A stretch of DNA of 64,000 nucleotides from Burkholderia cepacia (GCF_001039005.1 NZ_LDWR01000025.1:20596-84595); one strand, 5' to 3'. Shown: positions 42,136 through 51,311, counted from the first letter of the stretch. Notes: a model not told the origin generated them from the letters alone. Made by a program: numbers and translations.

Positions 42136-43272
42136 TCAGAACATGTGCCGGATACCGGCCATCACACCGACCTGGTTTTGCCCCGGTGCGGGCGTCGTGC
42201 CGCCACCGCCGGCGCTGATCGTGAAGGCGGCGTGCGCGCTGTTGGCGAGGTACGCGCCCTGCAGATAAACGGCCGTCTGCTTCGACAGGAAGTAGGTGCC
42301 GCGCAACGCGCCGAGCGTCGCGCGTGCATCCTGGCCCGAGACGTTGACGTGATAGACGCCGCCATCGACCAGGAAAGCGGGCGTCACGTAGTAATTCGCG
42401 GTGAGATAGAACAGGTTCGAGTGCACGTTCGGGCCGCCCGACGAATCGGTGTCCACCCAGCGACCGATCCAGCCGCCGCCGAACTTCACGCCGAACGCGT
42501 TGACGTAGCCGTTGACCTGCGCGCGGTCGTCCTTGTCGCCGTTCGACGTCAGCGGCATCGGCTTGAGGCCGTCGAAGAAGTTCGCGGCAGCGGTCGCGCC
42601 GCCGCCGCGCTGTTCCTCATACGACGCGGCCGCGCCAAACGACGTCGAATCGTATTTGAGCATCGCCGACCACAACCGGCACACGGTCATGTCGCCGGGC
42701 GTCGAGCCCGCGCACGTACCCTGCCCCGGCGAGTTTCCCGTCCCGGCCGAATCGCGGCCGAACGAGTACATCGCGCCAGCCGTCCATCCGCCGAACTTGC
42801 CGCGCCACGCAACGGCGTTATCGGCGCGGCCGTTCGGGATGTACGCGTCGAGGGACGGCAGCCCGTAGATGTTCGGGCCGAGCAGGTCGGAATCGAGCAC
42901 CGCGTAATACGTCATCGTGTACTGACGGCCGAACGACAGCGTGCCGTACGGGCTGTCGATTCCGACCCAGCTTTGCCTCCCGAACAACCTGCCGCCCTGT
43001 CCCATCGTGCCGCTGCCGACATTGAAACCGCTCTCGAGCGCGAAGACGGCCTTGTAACCGCCGCCGAGATCCTCCGATCCGCGCAGCCCCCAGCGCGACG
43101 GCAGCTCGCCGGTGATCGAAGGCATGCGCACGATGCCCTTCCCCTCGGCATTGGCGTGCGACACGTATTCGACGCCCGTATCGATCACGCCGTACAACGT
43201 CACGCTGCTTTGCGCAAAGCCTGCCGTCGTGAATCCGAGCAAAGCTCCGCCTACGAGATGCTGAAATCTCAT
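42136..43272 (-). CDS. Gram-negative porin
   Basis: A 378-residue porin: signal peptide MRFQHLVGGALLGFTTAGFA, then QSSVTLYGVIDTGVEYVSH, RWGLRGSEDLGGGYKAVFAL, GRLFGRQSWVGIDSPYGTLS, and the C-terminal GIRHMF. Two cysteines in QGTCAGSTPGDMTVCRLW sit in an extracellular-loop region and may form a disulfide, which is less usual in this family. It is followed by the tannase-like gene and is divergent from the BenM-type regulator, so it may import aromatic acids. Confidence 0.9.
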   Translation of the reverse strand: MRFQHLVGGALLGFTTAGFAQSSVTLYGVIDTGVEYVSHANAEGKGIVRMPSITGELPSRWGLRGSEDLGGGYKAVFALESGFNVGSGTMGQGGRLFGRQSWVGIDSPYGTLSFGRQYTMTYYAVLDSDLLGPNIYGLPSLDAYIPNGRADNAVAWRGKFGGWTAGAMYSFGRDSAGTGNSPGQGTCAGSTPGDMTVCRLWSAMLKYDSTSFGAAASYEEQRGGGATAAANFFDGLKPMPLTSNGDKDDRAQVNGYVNAFGVKFGGGWIGRWVDTDSSGGPNVHSNLFYLTANYYVTPAFLVDGGVYHVNVSGQDARATLGALRGTYFLSKQTAVYLQGAYLANSAHAAFTISAGGGGTTPAPGQNQVGVMAGIRHMF

Positions 43273-43593
43273 TCCGTCTCCAAACGTTGATAGGGGTAAT
43301 TCTCGTTTCTTCGGATAACTGATCAGCTATCCGGAATCGATGGATTTATTTCCGCTGATTCGACGCTACGCCCGCCGATGTACGGCAAGCGCGAAACGCG
43401 GGTTCCTTTCTGAAAATCGCGACTGGGCCGGAGCAACACGGCATGCGCGTCGAGCGTCGACGCTGCCGTTCGACTCGCCGCGGGCTTCCGGCCGATGGGG
43501 AATGTGATCGGGGGGCGTCTCCTTGTTGCATGATTCCGTTCGGGTTTGCAACCTGTTTGCGACGATAGTAGCGACCACAATTTCACCAGTCCA

Positions 43594-43608
43594 ACACCGA
43601 ATGGGTAT
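43594..43608. promoter_or_regulatory. candidate BenM/CatM site in porin-benM divergent region
   Basis: ACAC-CGAATGG-GTAT, that is ATAC-CCATTCG-GTGT on the other strand. It differs at one base from the ATAC-N7-GTAT consensus and sits 232 bp before the regulator start, in the space shared with the porin promoter. The ATAC-N7-GTGT variant is known for secondary BenM sites. Confidence 0.4.
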
Positions 43609-43839
43609 CAGCTTATATCTGCGAGGTATGAATGGGTTGGCCGCCCACACTTGGTGCACGGATGGCGTGCCGTGCCACATGAATCCATCTGCAAACCGAA
43701 CTAATTTTCCTGAAAAAACCGACCGCGTCCGTGTCGAAGCTACCGTAGAATGAAGAACGCCAACTCACGGCCACATGGCGGCCCTCCGCCGTGTGCGGCT
43801 CCGGCTTCATCCCCCTCTCTCCATTCGACGGCAAGGAAC

Positions 43840-44778
43840 ATGGAGCTACGCCATCTGCGCTATTTCGTTGCTGTCGCCGAAGAACGCAGCTTCACGCGCG
43901 CGGCACAAAGGCTGCACATCGCGCAGCCGCCGTTGAGCCGACAGATCCAGCAACTCGAACAGCTGCTCGGCGCAATGCTGTTCGAGCGCGAATCGCGTCC
44001 GCTGAAGCTCACCGAGACCGGCCGCTTCTTCCTCCAGCATGCGGTTCAGTTGCTGGCGCAAACGGCCGAGCTCGAATCGATGACGCGCCGCGTCGGCAAG
44101 ATCGAACGCAGCCTGTCGGTCGGCTTCGTCGGTTCGACGCTGTACGGGATGCTGCCGAAAGTCATTCGCCGCTATCGCGAGCGGCATGCCGAGGTCGAAC
44201 TGAGCCTGCACGAGATGTCGACGATGGACCAGATCAAGGCACTCAAGGAAGGCCGTATCGACGTGGGCTTCGGGCGCATTCGCCTCAACGATCCGAGCGT
44301 GCGCCGCGTCGTGCTGCGCGAGGAACCGATGATCGCGGCGCTGCCGCTCGGCCATCGGCTGTGCGCGGCGAATGCGGCGCTGTCGCTGCACGACCTGCTC
44401 AACGAAACGTTGATCGTGTTTCCGAAGGCGCCGCGCCCGAGCTATGCGGATCAGGTACTCGCGGCGTTCCACGATCGCGCGCTCAAGCCGGCGCGCGTGC
44501 TGGAGACGCGGGAGCTGCAGGTCGCGCTCGGGCTCGTCGCGGCGGGCGAAGGCGTGTCGATCGTGCCGAAGAGCGTGTACGGGCTCAAACGCGACGACGT
44601 GTCATACCTGGATCTGGACGACGCCAGGCTCGTGTCGCCGATCATCATGAGCATGCGCATGCTCGACGAATCCGACGACATCGAACGCATGCTGCAGCTC
44701 ATCTACGATCTGTACGACGAACACGGGATGGCGTACCTGCCAGCGACGGAACGCGCCGATCCGGCCTCGCGAAACTGA
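43840..44778 (+). CDS. benM: LysR-type regulator of BenM/CatM type
   Basis: A 312-residue LTTR. MELRHLRYFVAVAEERSFTR, RLHIAQPPLSRQIQQLEQLL and SRPLKLTETGRFFL follow BenM/CatM closely. So do the effector-domain blocks SVGFVGSTLYGMLPKVIRRY, ALKEGRIDVGFGRI, and RELQVALGLVAAGEGVSIVP. BenM responds to benzoate and cis,cis-muconate. The perfect ATAC-N7-GTAT site upstream of catB is its likely target. ATG 43840 has AAGGA very close by; an upstream in-frame start at 43750 is less likely because the normal family N-terminus begins MELRHL. It is convergent with ridA and the ben-cat operon. Confidence 0.85.
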   Translation: MELRHLRYFVAVAEERSFTRAAQRLHIAQPPLSRQIQQLEQLLGAMLFERESRPLKLTETGRFFLQHAVQLLAQTAELESMTRRVGKIERSLSVGFVGSTLYGMLPKVIRRYRERHAEVELSLHEMSTMDQIKALKEGRIDVGFGRIRLNDPSVRRVVLREEPMIAALPLGHRLCAANAALSLHDLLNETLIVFPKAPRPSYADQVLAAFHDRALKPARVLETRELQVALGLVAAGEGVSIVPKSVYGLKRDDVSYLDLDDARLVSPIIMSMRMLDESDDIERMLQLIYDLYDEHGMAYLPATERADPASRN

Positions 44779-44809
44779 GCGGAAGCCGGACAGCCATGCA
44801 TTTGCACGA

Positions 44810-45208
44810 TCACGCCTGCAACACCGCCACCGCCTTGATCTCGACGATATAACCGGGCGACCCGCCCAGCATGTGCGCGCCGACCGCCGTCCACGCCGGT
44901 TTCGGGTGCGCAGCGAGGTAACGGTCGCGCACCTGCATGAACAACGGCAGGTCGCGCATGTCGGTATGGAACGTCGTCAGGTCGACCACGTCGTTGAACG
45001 AGGCACCCGCGGCCTCCAGCACGCGCCCGAGATTCTCGAACGCCTGCACGATCTGCGCTTCGCGGCCTTCGACGAGTTGCATCGCCGCGTCGCGGCCGAT
45101 CTGACCGGATACGTACAGCGTATCGCCGACCTTCAGGCCCGGCGCGTAGCCGATTTTCTCGTACACCGCTTCCATTCCCGCCGGAACGATGGCTTTGCGA
45201 TCACGCAT
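44810..45208 (-). CDS. RidA/YjgF family protein
   Basis: A 132-residue RidA-superfamily protein. It has YEKIGYAPGLKVGDTLYVSG, the QIGRD motif, QAFENLGRVLEAAGASFNDV, DLTTFHTDMRDLPLFMQVRD, and the C-terminal YIVEIKAVAVL. RidA enzymes deaminate reactive enamine/imine intermediates; divergent members work in aromatic ring-cleavage pathways. The canonical arginine near the end is not obvious (GYIVEIKAVAV), so this may be a non-RidA subgroup. It lies 77 bp beyond benD on the same strand, possibly the last gene of the operon. Confidence 0.82.
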   Translation of the reverse strand: MRDRKAIVPAGMEAVYEKIGYAPGLKVGDTLYVSGQIGRDAAMQLVEGREAQIVQAFENLGRVLEAAGASFNDVVDLTTFHTDMRDLPLFMQVRDRYLAAHPKPAWTAVGAHMLGGSPGYIVEIKAVAVLQA

Positions 45209-45285
45209 GGATGTCTCCGTGGCCGGCGTCTTCGCACTGGCCGATGGGTTGTCGATGAACAGCAGGCAGCTTCACGGCAAGTCGC

Positions 45286-46062
45286 TCAACCCGTATCGCC
45301 GCCCGCAACCGGCAGCACCGTGCCGGTGATGTAGCTCGCCTCGTCGGACGCGAGGAACAGGATCGGCGCGATCTGTTCGTCGAGGCTGCCGTAGCGCTTG
45401 AAGTACGTCGAATCGGTCACCTGCCGCACCGCTTCGCCCATCCACGCCTGTTCCTGCTCGCTGTCGCCGGCCGCATTGCGCGGCACGCGGCGTGGCGGCG
45501 CGCTGGTGCCGCCCGGCGCGGTCGCGACGACACGAATGTTGTGCTCCGCGTATTCCATCGCGAGTGCCTGCGTCAGCGCGTTGACGCCGCCTTTCGCCGC
45601 CGAATACGGCACGCGGCGGATGCCGCGGGTCGCATTCGACGAGATGTTGACGATCGTGCCGCTGCCGCGCGCGAGCAGGTGCGGCAGCACCGCGTGACAG
45701 GTATAGAGCGTCGGCATCAGCGAACGGCGAATTTCCGCGTCGATCTGCGCCGGCTCGAACTCGGCGAACGGGCGCATGCGAATCGCGCCGCCGACGCCGT
45801 TGATCAGGATGTCGATGCCGCCGAACGTCTGCACGGCACACGCGATTGCCGCGTGCGCGCCGTCGTAGGTTTCGAGATCCGCGACGAATCCGGCCGTCTC
45901 GCCATGCGGCGCTTCGGCGGCCACCTCGGCGACGAAATCCGCGCGATCGACGAACAACACCTTGCCACCTTCGGCCGCCGCGCGCAGCGCGACGCCGCGG
46001 CCGATACCCTGTGCCGCGCCGGTGACGACGACGACCTTGCCGGAGAATCGTTGCATGATCAT
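45286..46062 (-). CDS. benD: benzoate diol (cis-dihydrodiol) dehydrogenase
   Basis: A 258-residue SDR that re-aromatises the benzoate cis-diol to catechol with loss of CO2 and NADH formation. It has TGAAQGIGRG near residue 15, NGVGGAI in place of the usual NNAG, catalytic NISSNATRGIRRVPYSAAKG (S, Y, K), and the C-terminal YITGTVLPVAGGDTG. The start ATG at 46062 overlaps the benC stop by four bases; a second ATG at 46056 is possible. It is the last ben gene of the operon. Confidence 0.9.
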   Translation of the reverse strand: MIMQRFSGKVVVVTGAAQGIGRGVALRAAAEGGKVLFVDRADFVAEVAAEAPHGETAGFVADLETYDGAHAAIACAVQTFGGIDILINGVGGAIRMRPFAEFEPAQIDAEIRRSLMPTLYTCHAVLPHLLARGSGTIVNISSNATRGIRRVPYSAAKGGVNALTQALAMEYAEHNIRVVATAPGGTSAPPRRVPRNAAGDSEQEQAWMGEAVRQVTDSTYFKRYGSLDEQIAPILFLASDEASYITGTVLPVAGGDTG

Positions 46063-47081
46063 GCCGCCTTTGCCGTGACGTTGGGGGTGAACTTCTCGTA
46101 GTGGAAGCTGTTGGGCTTCACGCCTTCGTCGTCGAAATACTTGCGCACCGCATCGACCATCGGCGGCGGCCCGCACAGATACACGTCGACGTCGCCGTCG
46201 TTCAGCGCATCGGCCGGAATATGCTGCGTGACCCAGCCCTTGCGCGGGTGGCTCGATGCCGCGTCCGCGATGACCGTCGCAAAGCTGAAGTTCGGCAGTT
46301 TCGCCGCATAGGCTTCAATCGCGTCGACCAGCACGAGATCGAGATCGCGCGTCACGCCGTAGATCAGGTGCACCTTCTGCTGCGAACCGGTGCGCGCCAG
46401 CACCTCGAGCATCGACAGGAACGGCGCGAGGCCCGTGCCGCCGGCGAGCAACAGCAGCGGCCGCTGCACGTCGCGCAGGTAGAAGCTGCCGAGCGGCCCG
46501 TGCAGTTCCAGCGTGTCGCCGGGCTGCGCCGATTCGAGCCACGTGCTCATCACGCCGCCGGGAATCTTCTTGATCAGGAAGCTGACCTTCGTATCGGCCG
46601 GCGCCGACGAGAACGAATAGGAACGGTGCTGGCCGCTCGCGGGCACGTCGATGTTCACGTACTGGCCCGGCAGGAACACGGGCGCGGCCGCGCCGACGTC
46701 GAGTTCGAGCACGACGGCCGCATCGTTGTGCTGCTCGACCTTCGTCACGGTCGCGGCAAAGCCGCTTTGCCCGGTCTTGCAGGCGACCGACGACGTCGGC
46801 ACCGCGATCACGCAATCGCTTTGCGGCACCATCTGGCACGTCAGCACGAGGCCGCCGTCCTTCTCGTCCTCGGTGAGCGCGTCGTCGATGTAGTCGTCGC
46901 CGAGATCGTAGGCGCCGCTTTCGGCGCGGCACTTGCAGGTGCCGCACACGCCGTCGGAACAGTCCATCGGCAGGTTGATCTTCGCGCGGAAGGCCGCGTC
47001 GAGGACTTTCTCGCCGGCCTTGCAGTCGATGAAGCGGGTCACCCCGTCCTCGAAATTCAGTGCAATCTTGTAGCTGGACAT
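46059..47081 (-). CDS. benC: benzoate 1,2-dioxygenase reductase component
   Basis: A 340-residue electron-transfer protein. The N-terminal plant-type [2Fe-2S] domain has C41, C46 and C49 (DCSDGVCGTCKC) and C82 (VLTCQM). The FAD domain has RSYSFSSAPAD, and the NAD domain has LLLLAGGTGLAPFLSMLEVL and VDVYLCGPPPMVDAVRKYF. It passes electrons from NADH to the BenAB oxygenase. GGAGGTG precedes ATG 47081. It lies 40 bp after benB and overlaps benD. Confidence 0.95.
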   Translation of the reverse strand: MSSYKIALNFEDGVTRFIDCKAGEKVLDAAFRAKINLPMDCSDGVCGTCKCRAESGAYDLGDDYIDDALTEDEKDGGLVLTCQMVPQSDCVIAVPTSSVACKTGQSGFAATVTKVEQHNDAAVVLELDVGAAAPVFLPGQYVNIDVPASGQHRSYSFSSAPADTKVSFLIKKIPGGVMSTWLESAQPGDTLELHGPLGSFYLRDVQRPLLLLAGGTGLAPFLSMLEVLARTGSQQKVHLIYGVTRDLDLVLVDAIEAYAAKLPNFSFATVIADAASSHPRKGWVTQHIPADALNDGDVDVYLCGPPPMVDAVRKYFDDEGVKPNSFHYEKFTPNVTAKAA

Positions 47082-47121
47082 GGCATCACCTCCACTTCCT
47101 TTCATGACAAAACAACGGGCG

Positions 47122-47610
47122 TCAGACGTGGTAGACGTCGAGCACCTGCCGGATGTAGTCGTTCTTCAGCACGATCTTCTTGTGCGAAATCAGCAGCGCG
47201 TCGCCCGCCTTGCGCAACGTGACGAACATCGTGCCGAAGAAGTGGTCGGTCACGCGGTAACGATGGTTCAGCGTGTGAAAGTTGTAGCGCACGTCCACTT
47301 CGTTCTCGCGTTCGGCCAGCACCTCGACGTTCGTCACGTTGTGGCTGGTACGCGGCTCGGGTGTCGACGCGCCGCTGCGCTCGGTCTTGATGCGGAACAC
47401 GCGATCCTCGAGGCCACCGCGATCCGGGTAGTACATCAGCGAGATCTGGCTCTGATGGTCGTCGGTCGGCCGATCGTCGTCGTCCCACGCGGGCATCCAG
47501 TACGTGACGTCTTCCGTGTAGCAGGTCAGCCACTCGTCCCACTGGCGATCGTCGAGCAGACGCGCTTCGCGATACAGCGCCGCGCACACAGTCCGGTAAT
47601 CGAAGTTCAT
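47122..47610 (-). CDS. benB: benzoate 1,2-dioxygenase small (beta) subunit
   Basis: A 162-residue ring-hydroxylating dioxygenase beta subunit. Family blocks are YREARLLDDRQWDEWLTCYT, EDVTYWMPAWDDDD, SLMYYPDRGGLEDRVFRIKT, PRTSHNVTNVEV and the end KIVLKNDYIRQVLDVYHV. It is structural and lacks metal sites. The ATG overlaps the benA stop (ATGA), so the subunits are made in step. Confidence 0.95.
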   Translation of the reverse strand: MNFDYRTVCAALYREARLLDDRQWDEWLTCYTEDVTYWMPAWDDDDRPTDDHQSQISLMYYPDRGGLEDRVFRIKTERSGASTPEPRTSHNVTNVEVLAERENEVDVRYNFHTLNHRYRVTDHFFGTMFVTLRKAGDALLISHKKIVLKNDYIRQVLDVYHV

Positions 47611-48965
47611 GCCGCCACCTCCCCGCGTTCCTTCTTCAGCGCATCGCGCATCACATGCATCCAGTGTTCGTGCTGGCACACGAACAGCCCTTCGTCCTCG
47701 CTGCGCTCGCCCGAAATGCGCGGGTTCAGCCCCATCTTCCGGGCGTTCTCGTCCGGGCCGTCGACCCACAGCGGCGCACCGCGCGACATGTCGTTCCACA
47801 TCGCCGTGGTGCCCGCATAACCGGCCTGGCATGCGCGGAACTCCTCGAGGTCGTCGGCAGTGCCCATGCCCGTCACGTTGAAGAAATCCTCGTACTGGCG
47901 AATGCGGACCGTGCGGTCGGCTTCGCTCTCGCCCTTCGGCGCGAAGCAGAAGATCGTGACTTCGGTCTTGTCGACGCCGAGCGGCCGCACGACACGAATC
48001 TGCGTGCTGAACTGGTCCATCAGGAACACGTTCGGGTACACGCACAGGTTGCGCGTCTGGTTGACGATGAAATCGGCCTGCACGTCGCCGACGCGCGCCT
48101 TGATCTCGTCGCGATGCTGGTACACCGGCCGCACTTCCGGATTCATCGTCTGCGTCCACAGCAGGATGTGGCCGTTGTCGAAGCCGTACACGCCCGCGAC
48201 CGACTTGCTCCAGCTGTTCGCGTCGACGGCCTTGGTGCCGTCTTCCTTGCGCCGGCCCATCGTCGCCGCGTAGTTCCAGTGCACGGTGCTGACGTGGTAG
48301 CCGTCGCAGCCGTTCTCCATCTGCATCTTCCAGTTGCCTTCGTAGATGTAGGACGAGTTGCCGCGCAGCACTTCGAGCCCGTTCGGCGCCTGGTCGACGA
48401 TCTGGTCGATGATCACGCGCGCTTCGCCGAGGTAGTCCTCGAGCGGCAGCACGTCGGCGCTGAGGCTGCCGAACAGGAAGCCGCGATAGTTCTGGAAGCG
48501 CGCCACCTTCTTCAGGTCGTGCGACCCGTTCGTGTTGAACTGCACCGGGTACTCGGTCGTCTTCTCGTCCTTCACCTTCAGCAGCTTGCCGGTGTTCGAG
48601 AACGTCCAGCCGTGGAACGGGCACGTGAAACTGCCCTTGTTGCCGTGCTTGCGGCGGCACAGCATCGCCCCCTTGTGGGCGCACGCATTGATGACCGCAT
48701 GCAGTTCGCCGGTCTTGTCGCGCGTGACGACCACCGGCTGCCGGCCGATCCACGTCGTGTAGTAGTCGTTGTTGTCCGGAATCTGGCTTTCGTGCGCCAG
48801 ATACACCCAGTTGCTCTCGAAGATGTGTTTCATCTCGAGCTCGTACAGCTCGGCGTTGGTGAAGATGTCGCGGCGGCAGCGGAATACGCCGGCTTCCTTG
48901 TCGTCCTGCACGGCAGTGGCGAGCAGGTGCTCCAGTTCGTTGGCTTGGTCGATCGTGGCGGACAT
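47607..48965 (-). CDS. benA: benzoate 1,2-dioxygenase large (alpha) subunit
   Basis: A 452-residue catalytic subunit. The Rieske centre is C95-x-H97 and C115-x2-H118 (NACAHKGAMLC ... FTCPFHGW). The mononuclear iron histidines are H224 and H229 in NGCDGYHVSTVHW. RGFLFGSLSADVLPLEDYLG and SYIYEGNWKMQMENG are typical of BenA. It oxidises benzoate to the cis-1,2-diol. GGAGG precedes ATG 48965, so the open frame's extension to 49058 is rejected. It lies 114 bp after catA in the same operon. Confidence 0.95.
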   Translation of the reverse strand: MSATIDQANELEHLLATAVQDDKEAGVFRCRRDIFTNAELYELEMKHIFESNWVYLAHESQIPDNNDYYTTWIGRQPVVVTRDKTGELHAVINACAHKGAMLCRRKHGNKGSFTCPFHGWTFSNTGKLLKVKDEKTTEYPVQFNTNGSHDLKKVARFQNYRGFLFGSLSADVLPLEDYLGEARVIIDQIVDQAPNGLEVLRGNSSYIYEGNWKMQMENGCDGYHVSTVHWNYAATMGRRKEDGTKAVDANSWSKSVAGVYGFDNGHILLWTQTMNPEVRPVYQHRDEIKARVGDVQADFIVNQTRNLCVYPNVFLMDQFSTQIRVVRPLGVDKTEVTIFCFAPKGESEADRTVRIRQYEDFFNVTGMGTADDLEEFRACQAGYAGTTAMWNDMSRGAPLWVDGPDENARKMGLNPRISGERSEDEGLFVCQHEHWMHVMRDALKKERGEVAA

Positions 48966-49079
48966 GTTGGCTCCTCCCATGCGCGTGCCGGGTCCTGCAA
49001 GGCACGCTCGCATCGGTGTCGGTTGAATCTCGCGGGAACCCGGCCGGCGGCGGCGCATCCGCGCCGCGCCGGCGGGCGG

Positions 49080-50015
49080 TTATGCCGTCGCGGCAGCGCG
49101 CAGGCGGTGGACGATCTGGTTGTCCTTGCCTTGCACCAGCGGCGTCAGCACGAAGTTGAACTCGATGTCCTGGTACGCATCGGCCTTCATGCCGAGTGCC
49201 GTGCCGCCGGTCTTGTCGACCACCGGCGGGATCAGTTCCTCGCGCGTCGCATACGCGAAGTCATCCCAGATCAGCGGATCGCCGTCGATGTTGAACTGCG
49301 TCGTCAGCTTGCGGTGATCGTTGCTGTCGACGAAGAAGTGCACGTGCGCCGGGCGGTTGCCGTGGCGGCCGAGGCCATTCAGCAACTGCTGCGTCGCGCC
49401 TTGCGGCGGGCAGCCGTAGCCGACCGGCATCAGCGTGCGGAATTCGTACTTGCCGTCCGCGCCCGTCTTCACCGCGCCGCGCAGGTTGAATTCGGTCTGC
49501 GCGCCGGTCGGGTCGAAGTGCGAATAGAAGCCTTTCGAGTTCGCGTGCCAGCATTCGACCAGCGCGCCGGCCACCGGCTTGCCGTCGACGCCGGTCACCG
49601 TGCCGTGGATCACGAGCGGGCCCGCGCCTTCGTCCGCGTCGAGGTCGATCTTCGACACACCGTCGCGCACCGGTGCGCCCGCCACATACAGCGGCCCTTC
49701 GATCGTGCGCGGCGTGCCGCCGTCGAGGCCGACAGCCTTGTCCTCGGCGTCCATCCGGATGTCGAGATACTTCTCGAGGCCGAGGCCGGCCGCGAGCAGC
49801 GCCGCTTCGCCGTCCTGGCCGAGCTTGTTCAGGTAGTTGACGCCGGCCCACACTTCGTCGGGCGTGATGTCGAGATCGTCGATCGCCTTGAACAGGTCGC
49901 CGAGCAGCCGCTGCACGATCTGCCGGGTGCGCGCGTTGCCGCCGTTCCCGCCTGCATTCGACGCGGCCTTCAGCAGGTCCTGCACTTCGTTGGTCTCGAA
50001 AACTTTGACGCTCAT
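49080..50015 (-). CDS. catA: catechol 1,2-dioxygenase
   Basis: A 311-residue intradiol dioxygenase that cleaves catechol to cis,cis-muconate. Iron(III) ligands are Y164 (KGFYSHFD), Y200 (MPVGYGCPP), H224 and H226 (RPAHVHFFV). The N-terminal helical dimerisation domain (about 1-100, TRQIVQRLLGDLFKAIDDLD) is intact. It lies between catB and benA; the gap to catB is 52 bp. Catechol made by BenABCD is thus consumed by a gene co-expressed with its producers. Confidence 0.95.
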   Translation of the reverse strand: MSVKVFETNEVQDLLKAASNAGGNGGNARTRQIVQRLLGDLFKAIDDLDITPDEVWAGVNYLNKLGQDGEAALLAAGLGLEKYLDIRMDAEDKAVGLDGGTPRTIEGPLYVAGAPVRDGVSKIDLDADEGAGPLVIHGTVTGVDGKPVAGALVECWHANSKGFYSHFDPTGAQTEFNLRGAVKTGADGKYEFRTLMPVGYGCPPQGATQQLLNGLGRHGNRPAHVHFFVDSNDHRKLTTQFNIDGDPLIWDDFAYATREELIPPVVDKTGGTALGMKADAYQDIEFNFVLTPLVQGKDNQIVHRLRAAATA

Positions 50016-50067
50016 GATGGTGTCTCCACGTAGTTATGGGGGAATGGCGGGGCTTGCCTGGCTCGCG

Positions 50068-51204
50068 CTACCGGACGACTTTCGTCAGCCCGTCGCGGGT
50101 AAAGCGCCTGACCTTGTCCTCGTCGAGTTCGATACCGAGACCGGGGCCGTCCGGCACGGTCAGTTCGAACTCGCTGTAGTCCAGCGGCTGCGTCAGGATC
50201 TCTTCGGTGATCAGCAGCGGCCCGAACAGTTCGGTGCCCCACTGCAGATTCGCGAAACTCGCGAACAGGTGCGCGGAGGCGACCGTGCTGAACGCGCCTT
50301 CGAGCATCGTGCCGCCGTACAGCTCGATGCCGGCCGCATCCGCGATCGCGGCCACACGCTGCGCGGCGAAAAGCCCGCCGCTCTGTTCGATCTTGATCGC
50401 GAACACGTCCGCGCCGTGATGCTTCGCGATGTCGAACGCGCTGTCGGGGCCCTGCAGGATTTCATCGGCCATCAGCGCGACCGGGAAGCGGCGCATCAGG
50501 CGCGCCAGGGCCGCGGCGGACGCGACCGGTTGTTCGACCAGTTCGCAGCCGGCATCGGCCAGCGCGGGAATCGCCCGCACGGCCTGCGTTTCGCTCCACG
50601 CCATGTTCACGTCGACGCGCACCGATGCGCGGTCGCCGACGGCTTTCTTGATCTCGGCCACGTGCCGGATATCCGCGGCCAGCGCCTTCGCACCGATTTT
50701 CAGCTTGAACACGTTGTGGCGGCGCTGATCGAGCATCCGCTCGGCTTCGGCGATGTCGGTTGCCGTGTCGCCCGAAGCGAGTGTCCATGCGACCGGCAGG
50801 CGGTCGCGCCGGCGGCCGCCGAGCAGTTCGCTGACCGGCACGCCGAGCCGCTTGCCGTGCGCATCGAGCAGCGCGGTTTCGAGCGCGCTCTTCGCGAAGT
50901 GGTTGACCTTCGCGAGCTTGCCGAGGAACGCCATCAGCGTCTGGATGCGCGTCGCGTCGTGGCCGACGATCGCCGGTGCGAGGTACGTGTCGATCGCGAG
51001 CTTCATCGCCTCGGGGCTTTCCGGGCCGTACGCCATGCCGGCGATCGTGGTGCCTTCGCCGATACCCGTCACGCCGTCGCTGCAGAACACCTTCACCAGC
51101 ATCAGCGTCTGGCCGTGCATCGTGGCGACCGACAGCTTGTGCGGACGGATCGTCGGCAGGTCGACGAGACGGGTTTCGATGCGTTCGATGGTGACGGAGG
51201 ACAT
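50068..51204 (-). CDS. catB: muconate cycloisomerase
   Basis: A 378-residue enolase-superfamily enzyme converting cis,cis-muconate to muconolactone. The catalytic lysines are K167 and K169 (FKLKIG). Metal ligands are D198 (VRVDVNMAW), E224 (CELVEQPV) and D247 (LMADEIL). The N-terminal capping domain begins IERIETRLVDLPTIRPHKLS. It is the first gene of the operon, and its promoter holds the ATAC-N7-GTAT operator. No catC (muconolactone isomerase) follows, so that step must be encoded elsewhere. Confidence 0.95.
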   Translation of the reverse strand: MSSVTIERIETRLVDLPTIRPHKLSVATMHGQTLMLVKVFCSDGVTGIGEGTTIAGMAYGPESPEAMKLAIDTYLAPAIVGHDATRIQTLMAFLGKLAKVNHFAKSALETALLDAHGKRLGVPVSELLGGRRRDRLPVAWTLASGDTATDIAEAERMLDQRRHNVFKLKIGAKALAADIRHVAEIKKAVGDRASVRVDVNMAWSETQAVRAIPALADAGCELVEQPVASAAALARLMRRFPVALMADEILQGPDSAFDIAKHHGADVFAIKIEQSGGLFAAQRVAAIADAAGIELYGGTMLEGAFSTVASAHLFASFANLQWGTELFGPLLITEEILTQPLDYSEFELTVPDGPGLGIELDEDKVRRFTRDGLTKVVR

Positions 51205-51284
51205 GGGGCACGCCGTGTAGATGAAGTTCTTGAGGCGATTTATACGTCCCGGTCAAACGGAGCGTCCAATACTTTTGGGCGGCC

Positions 51285-51311
51285 ATTTCAATACCTGAGA
51301 GGTATTGAAAT
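51285..51311. promoter_or_regulatory. BenM/CatM-type operator for the cat-ben operon
   Basis: ATTTCAATACCT-GAG-AGGTATTGAAAT is a perfect 27-bp inverted repeat with the LysR core ATAC-CTGAGAG-GTAT (51291-51305), exactly the ATAC-N7-GTAT recognition sequence of BenM/CatM. It lies 81-107 bp before the catB start. Half-sites ATAC at 51269-51272 and GTAT at 51318-51321 flank it and could form the secondary, effector-dependent sites. Confidence 0.88.

Noticed and set aside
43323..43834. Several short frames between the porin and the BenM-type regulator
   Set aside because: None has a ribosome site, and they overlap the expected divergent promoters and the candidate operator.
45160..45185. CCATTCCCGCCGGAA inside ridA resembling the shared palindrome
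   Set aside because: It lies within coding sequence for GMEAV and the right arm is imperfect, so it is probably coincidence.
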